From the NCBI RefSeq assembly GCF_003076455.1, contig NZ_CP020918.1:1054001-1118000 (forward strand): 64,000 bases of DNA. Direction: 5' to 3'. The notes beneath the pieces were generated by a model. It was not told the origin of the DNA, did not search any database, and saw only the letters and a list, made by a program, of their open reading frames with translations. The stretch is from Flavobacterium faecale (lineage in GTDB: Bacteria; Bacteroidota; Bacteroidia; Flavobacteriales; Flavobacteriaceae). How positions within the stretch are numbered: the first letter of the stretch is position 1; every line of letters begins with the position of its first letter. This document shows, in pieces, positions 15,657 through 25,559 of the stretch. A program made the translations under genes and the position numbers.

Positions 15657-16040
15657 TTAATTAAGCCAATAAACGGCCATAACAGCAGGAATGAAGTAGA
15701 TCACAATATTGCGGGCACCATCATAATCTCGTGCCAATCGTTGACCGACTAACATAATGAGTAGGGTTACTGCAGAAAGTACTGCACCGTAATAACCAAA
15801 TACTCTACCGTCACTGATTACCAATTCGATACAACCTACAAAGCACAAAATAGTCGTAATGAGTTCCATGACGATTAAAAGTACCAAAGAGGGCTTAACG
15901 TAGTTTTTGATCATTGTTTCGGCAAAATGTTCTTGCAACCAGGCGAGATTGTCTTTCCAGTAAAAAAGTTTTTCGTAGCTGGATTGCAAATAGGTTATTC
16001 CGAAAAAGATAAGAATTAATAACGAAGCTGGGTTATTCAT
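15657..16040 (-). CDS. DoxX-like membrane protein
   Basis: A 127-residue protein with four predicted membrane segments (about 5-20, 50-70, 80-101 and 107-125) in the arrangement of small DoxX-family proteins. No catalytic residues can be named. It lies 5 nt after the delta' gene stop on the same strand, so the two are probably cotranscribed, which need not mean a shared function. Confidence 0.7.
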   Translation of the reverse strand: MNNPASLLILIFFGITYLQSSYEKLFYWKDNLAWLQEHFAETMIKNYVKPSLVLLIVMELITTILCFVGCIELVISDGRVFGYYGAVLSAVTLLIMLVGQRLARDYDGARNIVIYFIPAVMAVYWLN

Positions 16041-16045
16041 GGTGG

Positions 16046-17194
16046 TTATTTTTTATGAATGAGTCGGGTTAGTTTTATAGACAAATCGGTCAAAATTATT
16101 TTGGCATTTCCATTGCGTTCAATATGATACATGGCTTGACTGATCTCTTCATAAATTTCGCCAATATTGTTTCCGTTTACAAAAGGAGCAAATTTTGCTA
16201 ATTGAAACTTAGGAACTTTTGGTTCGAAATAGACTAAGCTTGGTGCTTCGTAATTGAGCATCAAGGCTTGACGAAATATTTCGATACAAAAATCTAAGAA
16301 TTTTTTTTGACTCTCTCTACCCAATGCAGCAATTTTTTCGCTCCATGTGATGAGGTCATGAATTGCCGAAGCATCTTTTTTTGCTTGAAAAGCAGCACGC
16401 ACCCACGTGACAAACCACTCCTCAAAAGGATGTTCTTCGCTATCATCATGCAACAAATGCAGTGCTTTATTGAAGTTTCCTTGCGCTTGGTGCGCTAGCT
16501 TCATGGCTAGTTTTTCCTCAACTTGCTCTTGTGCGACTAATGCTTCTGCTATTACAGACTGGCTTAATCCATTAAAATGTAGTATTTGACAACGAGAACG
16601 TATGGTTTGGATAATATCCTCTTCGTTTTCTGTGATCAGTAAAAAGATTGTTTTCTCGGGTGGTTCTTCCAGCAGCTTCAATAATTTATTGGATGCGGCT
16701 GTATTCAATTTATCGGCCATCCAGACAATCATGATTTTGTATCCGCCTTCGTAAGATTTTAAGGCTAATGATTTTAAAATCTCTTGGGCATCATCTACAC
16801 GTATCTCTCCTTGTTTGTTTTTGACACCAAGAATTTCGTACCAATCAAACAAGCCTCCATAAGGTTGATCGAGTATAAATTTGCGCCAATCGACAATAAA
16901 GTCAATGCTTTTTGGTTTTGCTTTGACCTCGTCTGTGGTTACTGTAGGATATACAAAATGCAAATCGGGATGGGCTATTTTGTCAAATTTTAGGTTGCAG
17001 GCAGTGTTTTCGCCGGTGTTCTCACCATCTTGATTTTGACACAAAATGTACTGTGCATAGGCTATAGCGGTGATCAATGTTCCGCTCCCTTCTGGGCCTA
17101 CAAATAGTTGCGCATGCGGAATGCGTCCTGAACTAGCGCTCTGTGTGAGGTGGTTCTTGATGTGTTCTTGTCCTAATATATGTGAAAATAGCAT
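16046..17194 (-). CDS. holB: DNA polymerase III delta' subunit
   Basis: Clamp-loader subunit of the AAA+ type; 382 residues from the ATG at 17194 (MLFSHILGQEHIKNHL), which matches the family better than the reading from 17242. The P-loop position reads GPEGSGTLIT at about 32-41 and lacks the usual lysine, as expected for a delta' subunit that does not hydrolyse ATP. The conserved stretch LLEEPPEKTIFLL and the sensor-type RSRCQILHF follow. Divergent from pgk. Confidence 0.88.
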   Translation of the reverse strand: MLFSHILGQEHIKNHLTQSASSGRIPHAQLFVGPEGSGTLITAIAYAQYILCQNQDGENTGENTACNLKFDKIAHPDLHFVYPTVTTDEVKAKPKSIDFIVDWRKFILDQPYGGLFDWYEILGVKNKQGEIRVDDAQEILKSLALKSYEGGYKIMIVWMADKLNTAASNKLLKLLEEPPEKTIFLLITENEEDIIQTIRSRCQILHFNGLSQSVIAEALVAQEQVEEKLAMKLAHQAQGNFNKALHLLHDDSEEHPFEEWFVTWVRAAFQAKKDASAIHDLITWSEKIAALGRESQKKFLDFCIEIFRQALMLNYEAPSLVYFEPKVPKFQLAKFAPFVNGNNIGEIYEEISQAMYHIERNGNAKIILTDLSIKLTRLIHKK

Positions 17195-17422
17195 AAAGCA
17201 AAGATAGCAGAAAATGGGATAGTCAAAAACTTTGAGAAACAAAGTTTAATGTGCGCTTTTGATGGTTTTGGAGTTCTGAATTAAAAAACATTTAATCGCT
17301 ATTTTGTATAATTCATAAATTAGGGAGGCTATTCATAAAAAAATAATACGAATTACATCGTTTTCGTTCTAGAAAAGGGCTTTTTTTTAGAATAATGAAA
17401 TATTATACTAGTCGAAAAGTTC

Positions 17423-17430
17423 TATATTTG
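17423..17430 (+). promoter_or_regulatory. Candidate -7 box (TATATTTG) of pgk
   Basis: Perfect TAnnTTTG match 35 nt before the pgk ATG. No TTG at the usual upstream distance was found. Confidence 0.4.
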
Positions 17431-17465
17431 TTGCTCTTTGAATTAATAAACTTAAAACAAATCTA

Positions 17466-18653
17466 ATGAAGACTTTAAACGACTTTGATTTTAAAAATAA
17501 AAAAGCAATAATTCGTGTTGATTTCAACGTGCCTTTGGACGAAAATTTCAACATCACAGATACTACACGTATCGTATCTGCAAAACCTACTATCGATGCT
17601 ATTTTGGCACAAGGTGGAAGCGTTATTTTGATGTCTCACTTAGGTAGACCAAAAGGTGCAGAGGATAAATATTCTTTGAAACACATTTTAAAATCAACTT
17701 CTGAAATTCTTGGGGTACCAGTAAAATTTGCTGCTAACTGCATAGGTGAAGAAGCTACAACTGCTGCTGCCGCTTTGCAACCAGGAGAGGTTTTATTACT
17801 AGAGAATTTACGTTTTCATGCTGAAGAAGAAGCTGGAGATGTTGCTTTTGCTAAAGAATTGGCTTCATTAGGAGATATTTATGTAAACGATGCATTTGGT
17901 ACTGCTCACAGAGCTCATGCATCGACTACGATTATCGCTCAGTTTTTTCCAACAGCAAAATGCTTCGGAACTTTATTGGCTAAAGAAATCGAAAGCATTG
18001 ATAAAGTATTAAACAATAGCCAAAGACCAGTATTAGCAATTCTTGGAGGATCGAAAGTTTCTTCGAAAATTACAGTTATCGAAAACATTTTGGACAAAGT
18101 GGATCACATGATTCTTGGTGGTGGAATGACTTTTACTTTCGTGAAAGCGCTAGGAGGAAAAGTAGGAAACTCTATTTGTGAAGATGACAAAATGGAATTG
18201 GCTTTGGAAATTTTGCGTTTAGCGAAAGAAAAAGGAGTTCAAATTCATATTCCAGTTGATGTAGTTGCTGCAGATGATTTCTCAAATACAGCAAACACTC
18301 AAATCGTTGACGTAAGAGAAATTCCTGATGGATGGGAAGGTCTTGATGCAGGTCCACAATCTTTGGCAAACTTTGAAAAAGTAATCATGGAATGTAAAAC
18401 AATTCTTTGGAATGGTCCATTAGGAGTTTTCGAAATGGAATCGTTTGCAAAAGGAACAATTGCATTGGGTGAATATATTGCTGCTTCAACAGCAAACGGT
18501 GCTTTCTCACTTGTTGGTGGTGGAGACTCTGTTGCAGCCGTAAAACAATTCGGTTTTGAAGACAAAATGAGTTACGTTTCTACCGGTGGTGGAGCGATGC
18601 TAGAAATGCTTGAAGGTAAGGTGCTACCTGGTATTGCAGCAATTTTAGACTAA
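17466..18653 (+). CDS. pgk: Phosphoglycerate kinase
   Basis: Glycolytic enzyme transferring phosphate between 1,3-bisphosphoglycerate and ADP. The 395-residue length is standard. The N-terminal substrate motif RVDFNVPLD is at 17-25, SHLGRPKG near 58-65, and the C-terminal nucleotide-site glycine loop [13 protein letters not shown] near 355-367. ATG start at 17466. Own promoter probable; no neighbour in the glycolytic pathway is cotranscribed. Confidence 0.98.
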   Translation: MKTLNDFDFKNKKAIIRVDFNVPLDENFNITDTTRIVSAKPTIDAILAQGGSVILMSHLGRPKGAEDKYSLKHILKSTSEILGVPVKFAANCIGEEATTAAAALQPGEVLLLENLRFHAEEEAGDVAFAKELASLGDIYVNDAFGTAHRAHASTTIIAQFFPTAKCFGTLLAKEIESIDKVLNNSQRPVLAILGGSKVSSKITVIENILDKVDHMILGGGMTFTFVKALGGKVGNSICEDDKMELALEILRLAKEKGVQIHIPVDVVAADDFSNTANTQIVDVREIPDGWEGLDAGPQSLANFEKVIMECKTILWNGPLGVFEMESFAKGTIALGEYIAASTANGAFSLVGGGDSVAAVKQFGFEDKMSYVSTGGGAMLEMLEGKVLPGIAAILD

Positions 18654-18701
18654 AAAAAATATATTTAACAATATTTTTAGTTTTTATCAGTTAATAGGTA
18701 G

Positions 18702-18709
18702 TATGTTTG
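18702..18709 (+). promoter_or_regulatory. Candidate -7 box (TATGTTTG) of the lytic transglycosylase gene
   Basis: Matches TAnnTTTG, 51 nt before the ATG at 18761; no clear -33 TTG. Confidence 0.3.
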
Positions 18710-18760
18710 TATTTGCTAATTTCTTAACAAGTTATCAACAAGCATATTAACCTGCAGAAT

Positions 18761-20779
18761 ATGACTAGAAAATATATCACAATATCACTTTCATTATTAC
18801 TATCGATTCCTTTGTTTTCGCAAGAAGTTGCTGAGAGCAAAGGAATTGTTGGTTTAGAAAAAAAAGTGACCTACTTGGATTCTATAAAGAATTCATTTGT
18901 AAAAGACGATTTGGCTGCCTGTGTGGACAATCTTTGGTTGAAAGAACTAGATGACATGGATCTTTATGATGAGATGACGACTGATATCGCCTCAATTGAT
19001 TCAAGCATAAAAGTAGATTATGAGTTGCCTACTGAATTACTAAAATCGCGGTTGGAGGCCATGAATGCAAAATCTCCTTTTAGAATTCAATACAATGAAA
19101 ATCTCGAAAACGTCATCAAGTCTTTCTTAAAATACCGCAGAAAATCATATGAACGCTTAATGGCAGTTTCTGAATATTACTTCCCTTTATTCGAAGAGAC
19201 TTTTGCTAAAAATAACGTACCCTTAGAAATTAAATATCTAGCGATTGTAGAATCAGCCTTAAATCCAAAAGCAGTTTCGAAAATGGGAGCTACAGGTTTG
19301 TGGCAATTCATGTACCAAACCGGTAAACAATATGACCTAAAAATTGACTCTTACGTAGACGAGCGCAGTGACCCATACAAGGCTACGCAAGCAGCGGCAC
19401 AATACATGAGCAACATGCATGCTATTTTTGGCGATTGGGAATTGGTGCTAGCATCTTATAACTCTGGACCAGGAAATGTAACCAAAGCGATCCGTCGTTC
19501 TGGTGGAAAACAAAGTTTTTGGGATATTCGTAATTACTTACCAAAAGAAACGCAAGGTTATGTGCCTGCTTTTTTAGCGACGATGTATATATATGAGTAC
19601 CATAAAGAACATGGTATAAAACCAAACCGTGCCATCTTGCAACATTTTGCAACAGATACGGTGATGATCAAAAAGGAAATGTCTTTCAAACAAATTTCTG
19701 ATTTATTGGATATGCCCGTAGCGCAATTGGAATTATTGAATCCGTCATATAAGTTGAACACGATTCCGGTATACAGTGATGCAGCACACTTTTTGAAACT
19801 TCCAAAAGATAAGATTGCAATCTTTACCTCAAACGAAGATAAAATCTATGCCTATGTACAACATGAGGCTGATTATAAAAATGGGGTTTTTCAAAATACT
19901 AGATCGATTGCTTTAAAGTCGGTTATAGATTCGGATACCTTAAAACTCAATGCATCAAATACTCAATATTACAAAGTGAAGCAAGGGGACAACCTGAACG
20001 CAATTGCTAGTAAGTATGATGTAAGTGTAGAGGCTATCATGAAATGGAATAACTTGAACAATAGTAATATTGCTTATGGAGATAATTTGAAAATAGGTGT
20101 AGCTGATACTGCAGTAAAAGCAACTCCACGCAAAACTATTACAACAGCTGTTGCGGTTCAAAAAAGTGCTGTAGCAGATACAAAATCTGAAATAGCGTCC
20201 AATGAAGAGGAAGCTACTACTGAAGAAGCTCGTTTTCATATCGTTCAAAAGGGTGAAAATCTAAACTCTATTGCTAGAACACATAATGTATCTGTAGCCG
20301 ATTTGACTGCTTGGAATGATTTAAGTACTTCTACACTAGCTTTGGGTGCAAAATTAAAAATCAATACTGCAACACCTGTTGAAGAGGTAGCAGTTGTTAC
20401 TGCGCCAGTAATTTTGAAAAACATTCAATACGTGGTGCAAAAAGGGGATAACCTTGGTACAATTGCAAAGAAATTTGGTACTTCATTAACGGAGTTGAAG
20501 CAATGGAATAGATTGTCGTCAAATGCTGTTACTTTGGGTAAAGCATTGATTGTTGCCAAAAATGAACCTGCTATTACAACTAATTATGCTAGCGTGAATT
20601 CATTCAAAAAAACAGATAGTTTTGCAAACAAAGCAGCTAAAGATTATTTTGTACAAGCTGGTGATACATTATATAGCATAGCTAGAAAGTCTGGTGTAAC
20701 CATCGCCGACTTGAAAAAATGGAACGATATTAGCAATGAAGGTATTAAACCTGGAATGAAATTGAAAATAAACGGATAA
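18761..20779 (+). CDS. Membrane-bound lytic transglycosylase with four LysM domains (MltD-like)
   Basis: Peptidoglycan-cleaving enzyme; 672 residues with a signal peptide (ITISLSLLLSIPLFSQ). The SLT catalytic domain lies at about 145-270: the catalytic Glu is in AIVESALNPKAVS, followed by GATGLWQFM, ASYNSGPGN and the YVPAFLATMYI end. Four LysM repeats follow at about 403-447, 490-534, 552-596 and 627-671, each starting with a Q.GD/EN.L pattern for peptidoglycan binding. Acts in the periplasm on the murein. The lipoprotein gene downstream has its own -7 box within the 47-nt gap. Confidence 0.93.
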   Translation: MTRKYITISLSLLLSIPLFSQEVAESKGIVGLEKKVTYLDSIKNSFVKDDLAACVDNLWLKELDDMDLYDEMTTDIASIDSSIKVDYELPTELLKSRLEAMNAKSPFRIQYNENLENVIKSFLKYRRKSYERLMAVSEYYFPLFEETFAKNNVPLEIKYLAIVESALNPKAVSKMGATGLWQFMYQTGKQYDLKIDSYVDERSDPYKATQAAAQYMSNMHAIFGDWELVLASYNSGPGNVTKAIRRSGGKQSFWDIRNYLPKETQGYVPAFLATMYIYEYHKEHGIKPNRAILQHFATDTVMIKKEMSFKQISDLLDMPVAQLELLNPSYKLNTIPVYSDAAHFLKLPKDKIAIFTSNEDKIYAYVQHEADYKNGVFQNTRSIALKSVIDSDTLKLNASNTQYYKVKQGDNLNAIASKYDVSVEAIMKWNNLNNSNIAYGDNLKIGVADTAVKATPRKTITTAVAVQKSAVADTKSEIASNEEEATTEEARFHIVQKGENLNSIARTHNVSVADLTAWNDLSTSTLALGAKLKINTATPVEEVAVVTAPVILKNIQYVVQKGDNLGTIAKKFGTSLTELKQWNRLSSNAVTLGKALIVAKNEPAITTNYASVNSFKKTDSFANKAAKDYFVQAGDTLYSIARKSGVTIADLKKWNDISNEGIKPGMKLKING

Positions 20780-20795
20780 ATACAATAATCTTATA

Positions 20796-20803
20796 TAAAT
20801 TTG
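20796..20803 (+). promoter_or_regulatory. Candidate -7 box (TAAATTTG) of the DUF4837 gene
   Basis: TAnnTTTG match 23 nt before the ATG; a -33 TTG at the expected distance is not evident. Confidence 0.35.
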
Positions 20804-20826
20804 GGTTTTATTATAATTAGACAATT

Positions 20827-21810
20827 ATGAATAAGGCCCATTTTTTATTTCTACTACTTTCCATTACGTTATTTTCGTGTAAAAACGAAGAAGTCGCGCC
20901 CATCCGAACCACTACGGGAAAAATCAATAGCATCTCTGTTGTCGTAGACGATCAATTATGGAACGGCGAAATAGGGGATAGTATTCGAAATAAATTTGCT
21001 TCGCCGGTACTTGGCCTACCGCAAGAAGAACCACTCTTTAATATCAACCAATATTCATCCAAATTACTAGAAGGATTTATAACCGATAGCCGCAATATTA
21101 TTGTGGTTAAAAAGGAAGATGTTAATAAATTTGAAATCATCACCGATCAATATGCATCTCCTCAAAATGTGTTTCATATTTCGGGTAGAACTGCTGCTGA
21201 TATTTTGTCTATCCTCGAAAAACAAAGTCCGTCAATAGTCGCTACGATTCGTCAAACTGAAATTGAAGAAAGTCAAAAAGAGATTGGGAAGGAAGTTATC
21301 AACCCTAAAATCATTGAAAATAAGTTTCATATCGACATTAACATTCCTGCAGACTACAAATACATGTTGCATGAACATAGTTTTTTATGGTTAAAAAAAG
21401 AAATTGTAAGTGGTAGTAGTAGTTTATTAATTTATCAAGTGCCTTTGTACGATGTTGTGAACAAGAACAATATGATTACCAACATCATTAGTATGCGCGA
21501 CTCGATTGGTAAGCTGTACATACATGGCAAAGAACCTGATACAGATATGATTACTGAAGAAGCGTACTCACCTTACTTTTTCAAAATCAGACTAGCCGGA
21601 AAGACAGCTTATGAAATGAGAGGTACTTGGGAGCTTAAAAATGACTTCATGACGGGACCATTTATCAACTATTTAATTATTGATGACGAATACAGTCGAG
21701 CCTTGGTATTAGAGGGTTTTTGCTATTCTCCTTCGAAAGAAAAAAGAGACGTCATGCACGAACTTGAAGCCATAATTAAATCGGTTTCGATTATTAAAAG
21801 GCGAAATTAA
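20827..21810 (+). CDS. DUF4837 family lipoprotein
   Basis: A 327-residue lipoprotein: signal NKAHFLFLLLSITLFSC with the lipobox Cys at 18. The start of the mature part (GKINSISVVVDDQLWNGEIG) and the RNIIVVKKED and LIYQVPLY segments are typical of DUF4837, a Bacteroidetes family of unknown function. Located after the LysM transglycosylase and convergent with the OmpA gene, overlapping it by 4 nt at the stop codons. Envelope location is firm; role unknown. Confidence 0.8.
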   Translation: MNKAHFLFLLLSITLFSCKNEEVAPIRTTTGKINSISVVVDDQLWNGEIGDSIRNKFASPVLGLPQEEPLFNINQYSSKLLEGFITDSRNIIVVKKEDVNKFEIITDQYASPQNVFHISGRTAADILSILEKQSPSIVATIRQTEIEESQKEIGKEVINPKIIENKFHIDINIPADYKYMLHEHSFLWLKKEIVSGSSSLLIYQVPLYDVVNKNNMITNIISMRDSIGKLYIHGKEPDTDMITEEAYSPYFFKIRLAGKTAYEMRGTWELKNDFMTGPFINYLIIDDEYSRALVLEGFCYSPSKEKRDVMHELEAIIKSVSIIKRRN

Positions 21811-22613
21811 ATTTTAGTAATCAAGAATTCTACTCTTCGGTCCATTTCGTCTCCTTGGCCTAGTGGAAATTGGTTGCCTACTCCTTTGTAAGACATTCGT
21901 AAACTATTAATACGTTTAGAAATTAGATATTTAAAAACTGTTTTAGCTCTGTTTATAGATAGTTTTCGTTCGTTTGTTTCTCGATCATAGGCATCTTTAA
22001 AGCTGCTGGGTGTGCAACATACGTGACCTCGAATCTCAAACTCTAGCTTTTTGTTTTTATCTAATGTGAGAACGATCTTATCCAATTCTTTGATGGAAGA
22101 TTTGGTGAGTTTGCTACTACCCAATTCAAATAAGATGTTTTCAAGGTAAATGCGATCACCCACTTGGTGTTGCTCTTGTAAGGAAGAATAAATACCTTTA
22201 CCAAAACTGTTTTTAGGCACAATCAATAAATCAACTCGGCGATTTTCAGATCTGGTTTTCTTTAGGTCTTCAACGGTATCTTTACTGATTAAGACGCGCC
22301 CTTTGCCTTCGATAATTAGGATTTTATTTTTACTAAAACCGTTTGTAGTCAAAATGTTTTGAACGGTTTCTACCCTCTTTTGAGAGAGTTTATAGTTGTA
22401 ATCATTGGTGCCACGGTCATCACAATAACCATAAATTTGTATGGATTCTATCTTTGAGCTGTCAGTTGCTTTTACAAAATCAAGTATAATCAATGCTTGT
22501 TCACGATCTATATCATATTTATCAAATTTGAAATAAACTGTCTCTACCTTTTTTCCTTGTCCAGAAAGAAGTGTTGCGGCAGATAGAAACAATATGATAT
22601 AGAATTTTGCCAT
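21807..22613 (-). CDS. OmpA-family protein with two tandem OmpA_C-like domains
   Basis: A 268-residue exported protein (signal KFYIILFLSAATLLSG) made of two peptidoglycan-binding OmpA-type modules and no barrel. The first spans about 22-132 (VYFKFDKYDIDREQALI, ending ENRRVDLLIV). The second spans about 155-268 (ILFELGSSKLTKSS, ending EMDRRVEFLIT). Likely periplasmic and murein-associated. Its ATG touches the ctpA stop codon, so it is in the rnpA-ctpA operon. The tandem arrangement without a membrane domain is less usual. Confidence 0.82.
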   Translation of the reverse strand: MAKFYIILFLSAATLLSGQGKKVETVYFKFDKYDIDREQALIILDFVKATDSSKIESIQIYGYCDDRGTNDYNYKLSQKRVETVQNILTTNGFSKNKILIIEGKGRVLISKDTVEDLKKTRSENRRVDLLIVPKNSFGKGIYSSLQEQHQVGDRIYLENILFELGSSKLTKSSIKELDKIVLTLDKNKKLEFEIRGHVCCTPSSFKDAYDRETNERKLSINRAKTVFKYLISKRINSLRMSYKGVGNQFPLGQGDEMDRRVEFLITKI

Positions 22614-24251
22614 TTATTGTTTTAGAATTTTTTGATATTCCGCCGTATTATTAAGTATTGCCACTGATTTTTGAATCTCAGCACTGTTTTTTAAATAATA
22701 AAGATAAAGACCTTCTTGATATTGGTATCTCTTTATGATCTCGTCCAAAAGCAGGTTTTTGATTTCGACCTTGTTTTTGTCCAATAGCTCTTCTTCTGTT
22801 TTTTGAATGGTTCTAAGCAATTGTTCGTATTCAGTTTGAATGGCAGCGTCAATGTTTTCTTTTTTGGCAATTGCCATTGTATTTTTCAAGGACAGCTCTG
22901 TTTGTGTGTCCAGGGCAATTTTTTGCGACTTCAAATAACTTTTAAAATCTTGATAATTTGCATCTGAAAAGGAGGTGGCTTGTGCGCCCAAATTTGGATT
23001 TTTAAAGTAGTATGTGGTTGCGTAGTTAAAGATAGCTTCGTTTTTTTGTAAAGCTTCGGCAATGGCACTTGTTTTGGTGTCTGCTAGTTCTACATCGGGC
23101 AAGATACCACCACCATCGTAGACCGTTCTTCCTTTTCGAGTTTTAAAAGCGTTATAGTTTTTCTCTTCGGTACGTGTAGCTACGCCTTTTACGTCCTTGT
23201 GTGCGTAGTCAAGCGCTTGTATGCATCGGCCTGACGGCGTGTAGTAGCGTGAGATGGTGACCTTAAGTTGGGTGTTGTAGGTCAAATCTACAGGACGTTG
23301 CACTAATCCTTTCCCAAAACTGCGACTCCCCACAATAACGGCTCTGTCCAAATCTTGCAAAGCGCCCGAAACAATTTCTGAGGCTGAGGCACTGCGTCCG
23401 TTTACAATAATTACTAATGGGATTGCGGTATCTACGGGTTCAAAACCAGTTTTGTATGTGTTATTGTATTTGTCTATTTTTGATTTTGTAGTAACGATAA
23501 TTTCGTTTTTGGGTACAAATAAGTTGCAAATATTAACAGCTTCATTCAGTAAGCCACCTGGATTGCCTCTTAGGTCTAAAACAATTCGTTCTGCTCCTTG
23601 CTTTTTTAATTCGATTAAGGCCTCTTTGGTTTCGTTAGAGGCTTTTTTATTAAAATGAGCCAAAACGATATAACCAGTCTTATCATCAATTTTTGCAAAA
23701 TAAGGAACCGATTTTATTTCTACCTCGTCAAGTACTATTTGTCCGCCGGTTGTTTTTCCTTGTCGAATGTATTGTATGTCAACTTTGGTGTTTTTGGCAC
23801 CTTTGAGTAGTTGTGAAGCGTCATCTTTAAAATCGCTTAATAGTACGTCTCCAATCTTAAATATCTCGTCACCGGCCTTTAATCCTGCTTTGTCAGCCGG
23901 AAAGTTCTTGTACACTTCTCTAATAATTAATTTCCCATCTCTACGGGTAATCATTGCGCCTATGCCAGTATACTCGCCTGTGTTGTTAATTTTGAAACGA
24001 AGAACATCCTTTTCGTTAAAATAAACGGTATAGGGATCTAAACTTGCCAACATGGATTTGATTGCTTTGTCCATCAAATCACCAGGATTGGTTTCGTCAA
24101 CATAATTGGTGTTTAGCTCCTTGAATAGTGTTGTGAAGATTTCTATTTGTTTTGCAATTTCAAAAAAATTGTCTTTGAAACTAGTACCAACAAATAAAAA
24201 TGCAGCGGCAACTACGGGAATGATTACTTTTTTCTGGAAAAGGGATTTCAT
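22614..24251 (-). CDS. ctpA: Carboxy-terminal processing protease (S41 family)
   Basis: Periplasmic tail-specific serine protease; 545 residues. N-terminal hydrophobic anchor or signal at 9-24. The PDZ domain is at about 85-165 (EYTGIGAMITRRDGKLIIREV and following), and the S41 catalytic core holds the nucleophile in SASASE (Ser289) and the general base Lys314 in SRSFGKGLVQ. A long helical C-terminal region runs from about 440. Start is the ATG at 24251. Operon order on the minus strand: rnpA, ctpA, OmpA protein. Confidence 0.94.
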   Translation of the reverse strand: MKSLFQKKVIIPVVAAAFLFVGTSFKDNFFEIAKQIEIFTTLFKELNTNYVDETNPGDLMDKAIKSMLASLDPYTVYFNEKDVLRFKINNTGEYTGIGAMITRRDGKLIIREVYKNFPADKAGLKAGDEIFKIGDVLLSDFKDDASQLLKGAKNTKVDIQYIRQGKTTGGQIVLDEVEIKSVPYFAKIDDKTGYIVLAHFNKKASNETKEALIELKKQGAERIVLDLRGNPGGLLNEAVNICNLFVPKNEIIVTTKSKIDKYNNTYKTGFEPVDTAIPLVIIVNGRSASASEIVSGALQDLDRAVIVGSRSFGKGLVQRPVDLTYNTQLKVTISRYYTPSGRCIQALDYAHKDVKGVATRTEEKNYNAFKTRKGRTVYDGGGILPDVELADTKTSAIAEALQKNEAIFNYATTYYFKNPNLGAQATSFSDANYQDFKSYLKSQKIALDTQTELSLKNTMAIAKKENIDAAIQTEYEQLLRTIQKTEEELLDKNKVEIKNLLLDEIIKRYQYQEGLYLYYLKNSAEIQKSVAILNNTAEYQKILKQ

Positions 24252-24306
24252 CTTCTTCGTTTTGATTATAGGAATAGGGAGCGTTAAAAATACGAAAAAA
24301 GGATTG

Positions 24307-24687
24307 TTATTCGGCCTTTTTTATTTCTAACAAAAATTTCTCAAACAATTGAATCGTTTTGGTGTTTATTTCTTCAAACGACAAACGGTCTTTGGTTTGA
24401 TAAAATAACATGAAAGAGTAGGGTTGGTCAAGGTTGTCCAACAGTAAATGCTTGTTGAGACGATACGTTTCTCGTACTAATCTTTTAAAGTAATTGCGGT
24501 CAACAGCTTTTTTGAAATTTCGTTTGGATACTGATACACCTATTTGCGTAGTTTGATCCTCACCAACTGCACCAGCAAAATAAACCAATCGCAACGGATA
24601 TTTGGACACAGATTTACCATCAGAAAACAATAATCCGATTTTGATTTTACTTTTAAGTTTGGCCGCTTTGGGGTAATTAAAGTTCAT
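24307..24687 (-). CDS. rnpA: Ribonuclease P protein component
   Basis: Protein subunit of RNase P, maturing tRNA 5' ends. The 126-residue length and basic character fit. The family's RNA-binding signature is present as VSKRNFKKAVDRNYFKRLVR near 50-69 (RNR reads RNY). ATG start at 24687. First gene of the operon with ctpA; a TACCTTTG box lies 34 nt upstream. Confidence 0.92.
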   Translation of the reverse strand: MNFNYPKAAKLKSKIKIGLLFSDGKSVSKYPLRLVYFAGAVGEDQTTQIGVSVSKRNFKKAVDRNYFKRLVRETYRLNKHLLLDNLDQPYSFMLFYQTKDRLSFEEINTKTIQLFEKFLLEIKKAE

Positions 24688-24721
24688 GGTGTTGTTGAAA
24701 AAAAGCTACTATTTGAGCAAG

Positions 24722-24729
24722 CAAAGGTA
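24722..24729 (-). promoter_or_regulatory. Candidate -7 box (TACCTTTG) of rnpA
   Basis: On the minus strand, matching TAnnTTTG 34 nt before the rnpA ATG; -33 TTG not clear. It faces away from the plsC box at 24789-24796, making a divergent promoter region. Confidence 0.4.
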
Positions 24730-24788
24730 CAATTAAAGCGTAAATCTAATATTGTTTAGGAATTAAATACCGCTAAAAATTTATTTGT

Positions 24789-24796
24789 TACTTTTG
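24789..24796 (+). promoter_or_regulatory. Candidate -7 box (TACTTTTG) of plsC/desaturase operon
   Basis: Matches TAnnTTTG, 17 nt before the ATG at 24814; no TTG at the standard distance. Confidence 0.4.
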
Positions 24797-24813
24797 CAGC
24801 TAATTTTTGAAGC

Positions 24814-25548
24814 ATGCAAAAGATACTATCCTATCCCATTTCGGTAATTTATTACTTATTATTTGGACTTGTATTACTAATATTTCATCCTATCCAATGG
24901 ATATGTTTTCGCTTTTTTGGGTATAATGCTCATAAAATAAGTGTTGATTATTTGAACTTTTTTCTATTAAAATGTACTAACTTAGTGGGAACTACGTATA
25001 CAATAGAGAATAAAGAGCGAATTCCTGATGGAGTACCCTTGATTTTTGTCGCAAATCATCAAAGTATGTACGATATTATAGCAATGATTTGGTTTTTGAG
25101 ACGTTTTCATTGTAAATTTGTCAGTAAGAAAGAATTAGGATCGGGTATCCCAAGTGTTTCATTTAATTTAAGACACGGTGGTTCTGTGCTTATAGATCGA
25201 AAAGATCCAAAGCAGGCAATCCCTATTATTAAAGAACTTTCTCATTACATTGAAAAAAACAATCGTACGGCGGTAATTTTTCCTGAAGGAACAAGAAGCA
25301 AAACTGGGAAACCTAAAGAATTTGCTCAAAGTGGTTTAAAAATATTATGCAAGCACGCACCATCTGCCTATGTGGTGCCTATTACGATTAATAACTCTTG
25401 GAAAATGGTTCGTTTTGGTTTTTTTCCGGTAGGTTTAGGCAATAGTTTGCGTTTCACTATTCATACGCCATTAAAAGTAAGCGAATATACTTTTGAAGAA
25501 ATTATGGAGAAAACAGAAAACGCAGTAGTAAAGGAAATACAATTTTAA
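24814..25548 (+). CDS. plsC: 1-acyl-sn-glycerol-3-phosphate acyltransferase
   Basis: Inner-membrane acyltransferase making phosphatidic acid. 244 residues; hydrophobic N-terminus (about 7-33), HX4D motif NHQSMYD at 81-87, the substrate segment VLIDRKDP at 125-132 and FPEGTRS at 156-162. It precedes the acyl-ACP desaturase by 11 nt, an arrangement that fits joint control of membrane lipid composition. Closer to classical PlsC than the paralogue at 7008-7793. Confidence 0.92.
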   Translation: MQKILSYPISVIYYLLFGLVLLIFHPIQWICFRFFGYNAHKISVDYLNFFLLKCTNLVGTTYTIENKERIPDGVPLIFVANHQSMYDIIAMIWFLRRFHCKFVSKKELGSGIPSVSFNLRHGGSVLIDRKDPKQAIPIIKELSHYIEKNNRTAVIFPEGTRSKTGKPKEFAQSGLKILCKHAPSAYVVPITINNSWKMVRFGFFPVGLGNSLRFTIHTPLKVSEYTFEEIMEKTENAVVKEIQF

Positions 25549-25559
25549 AATAGTATAAA

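Noticed and set aside
19955..20248. Minus-strand frame opposite the LysM region
   Set aside because: Shadow of the LysM repeats; no promoter, low-complexity Cys/Ser/Phe translation.
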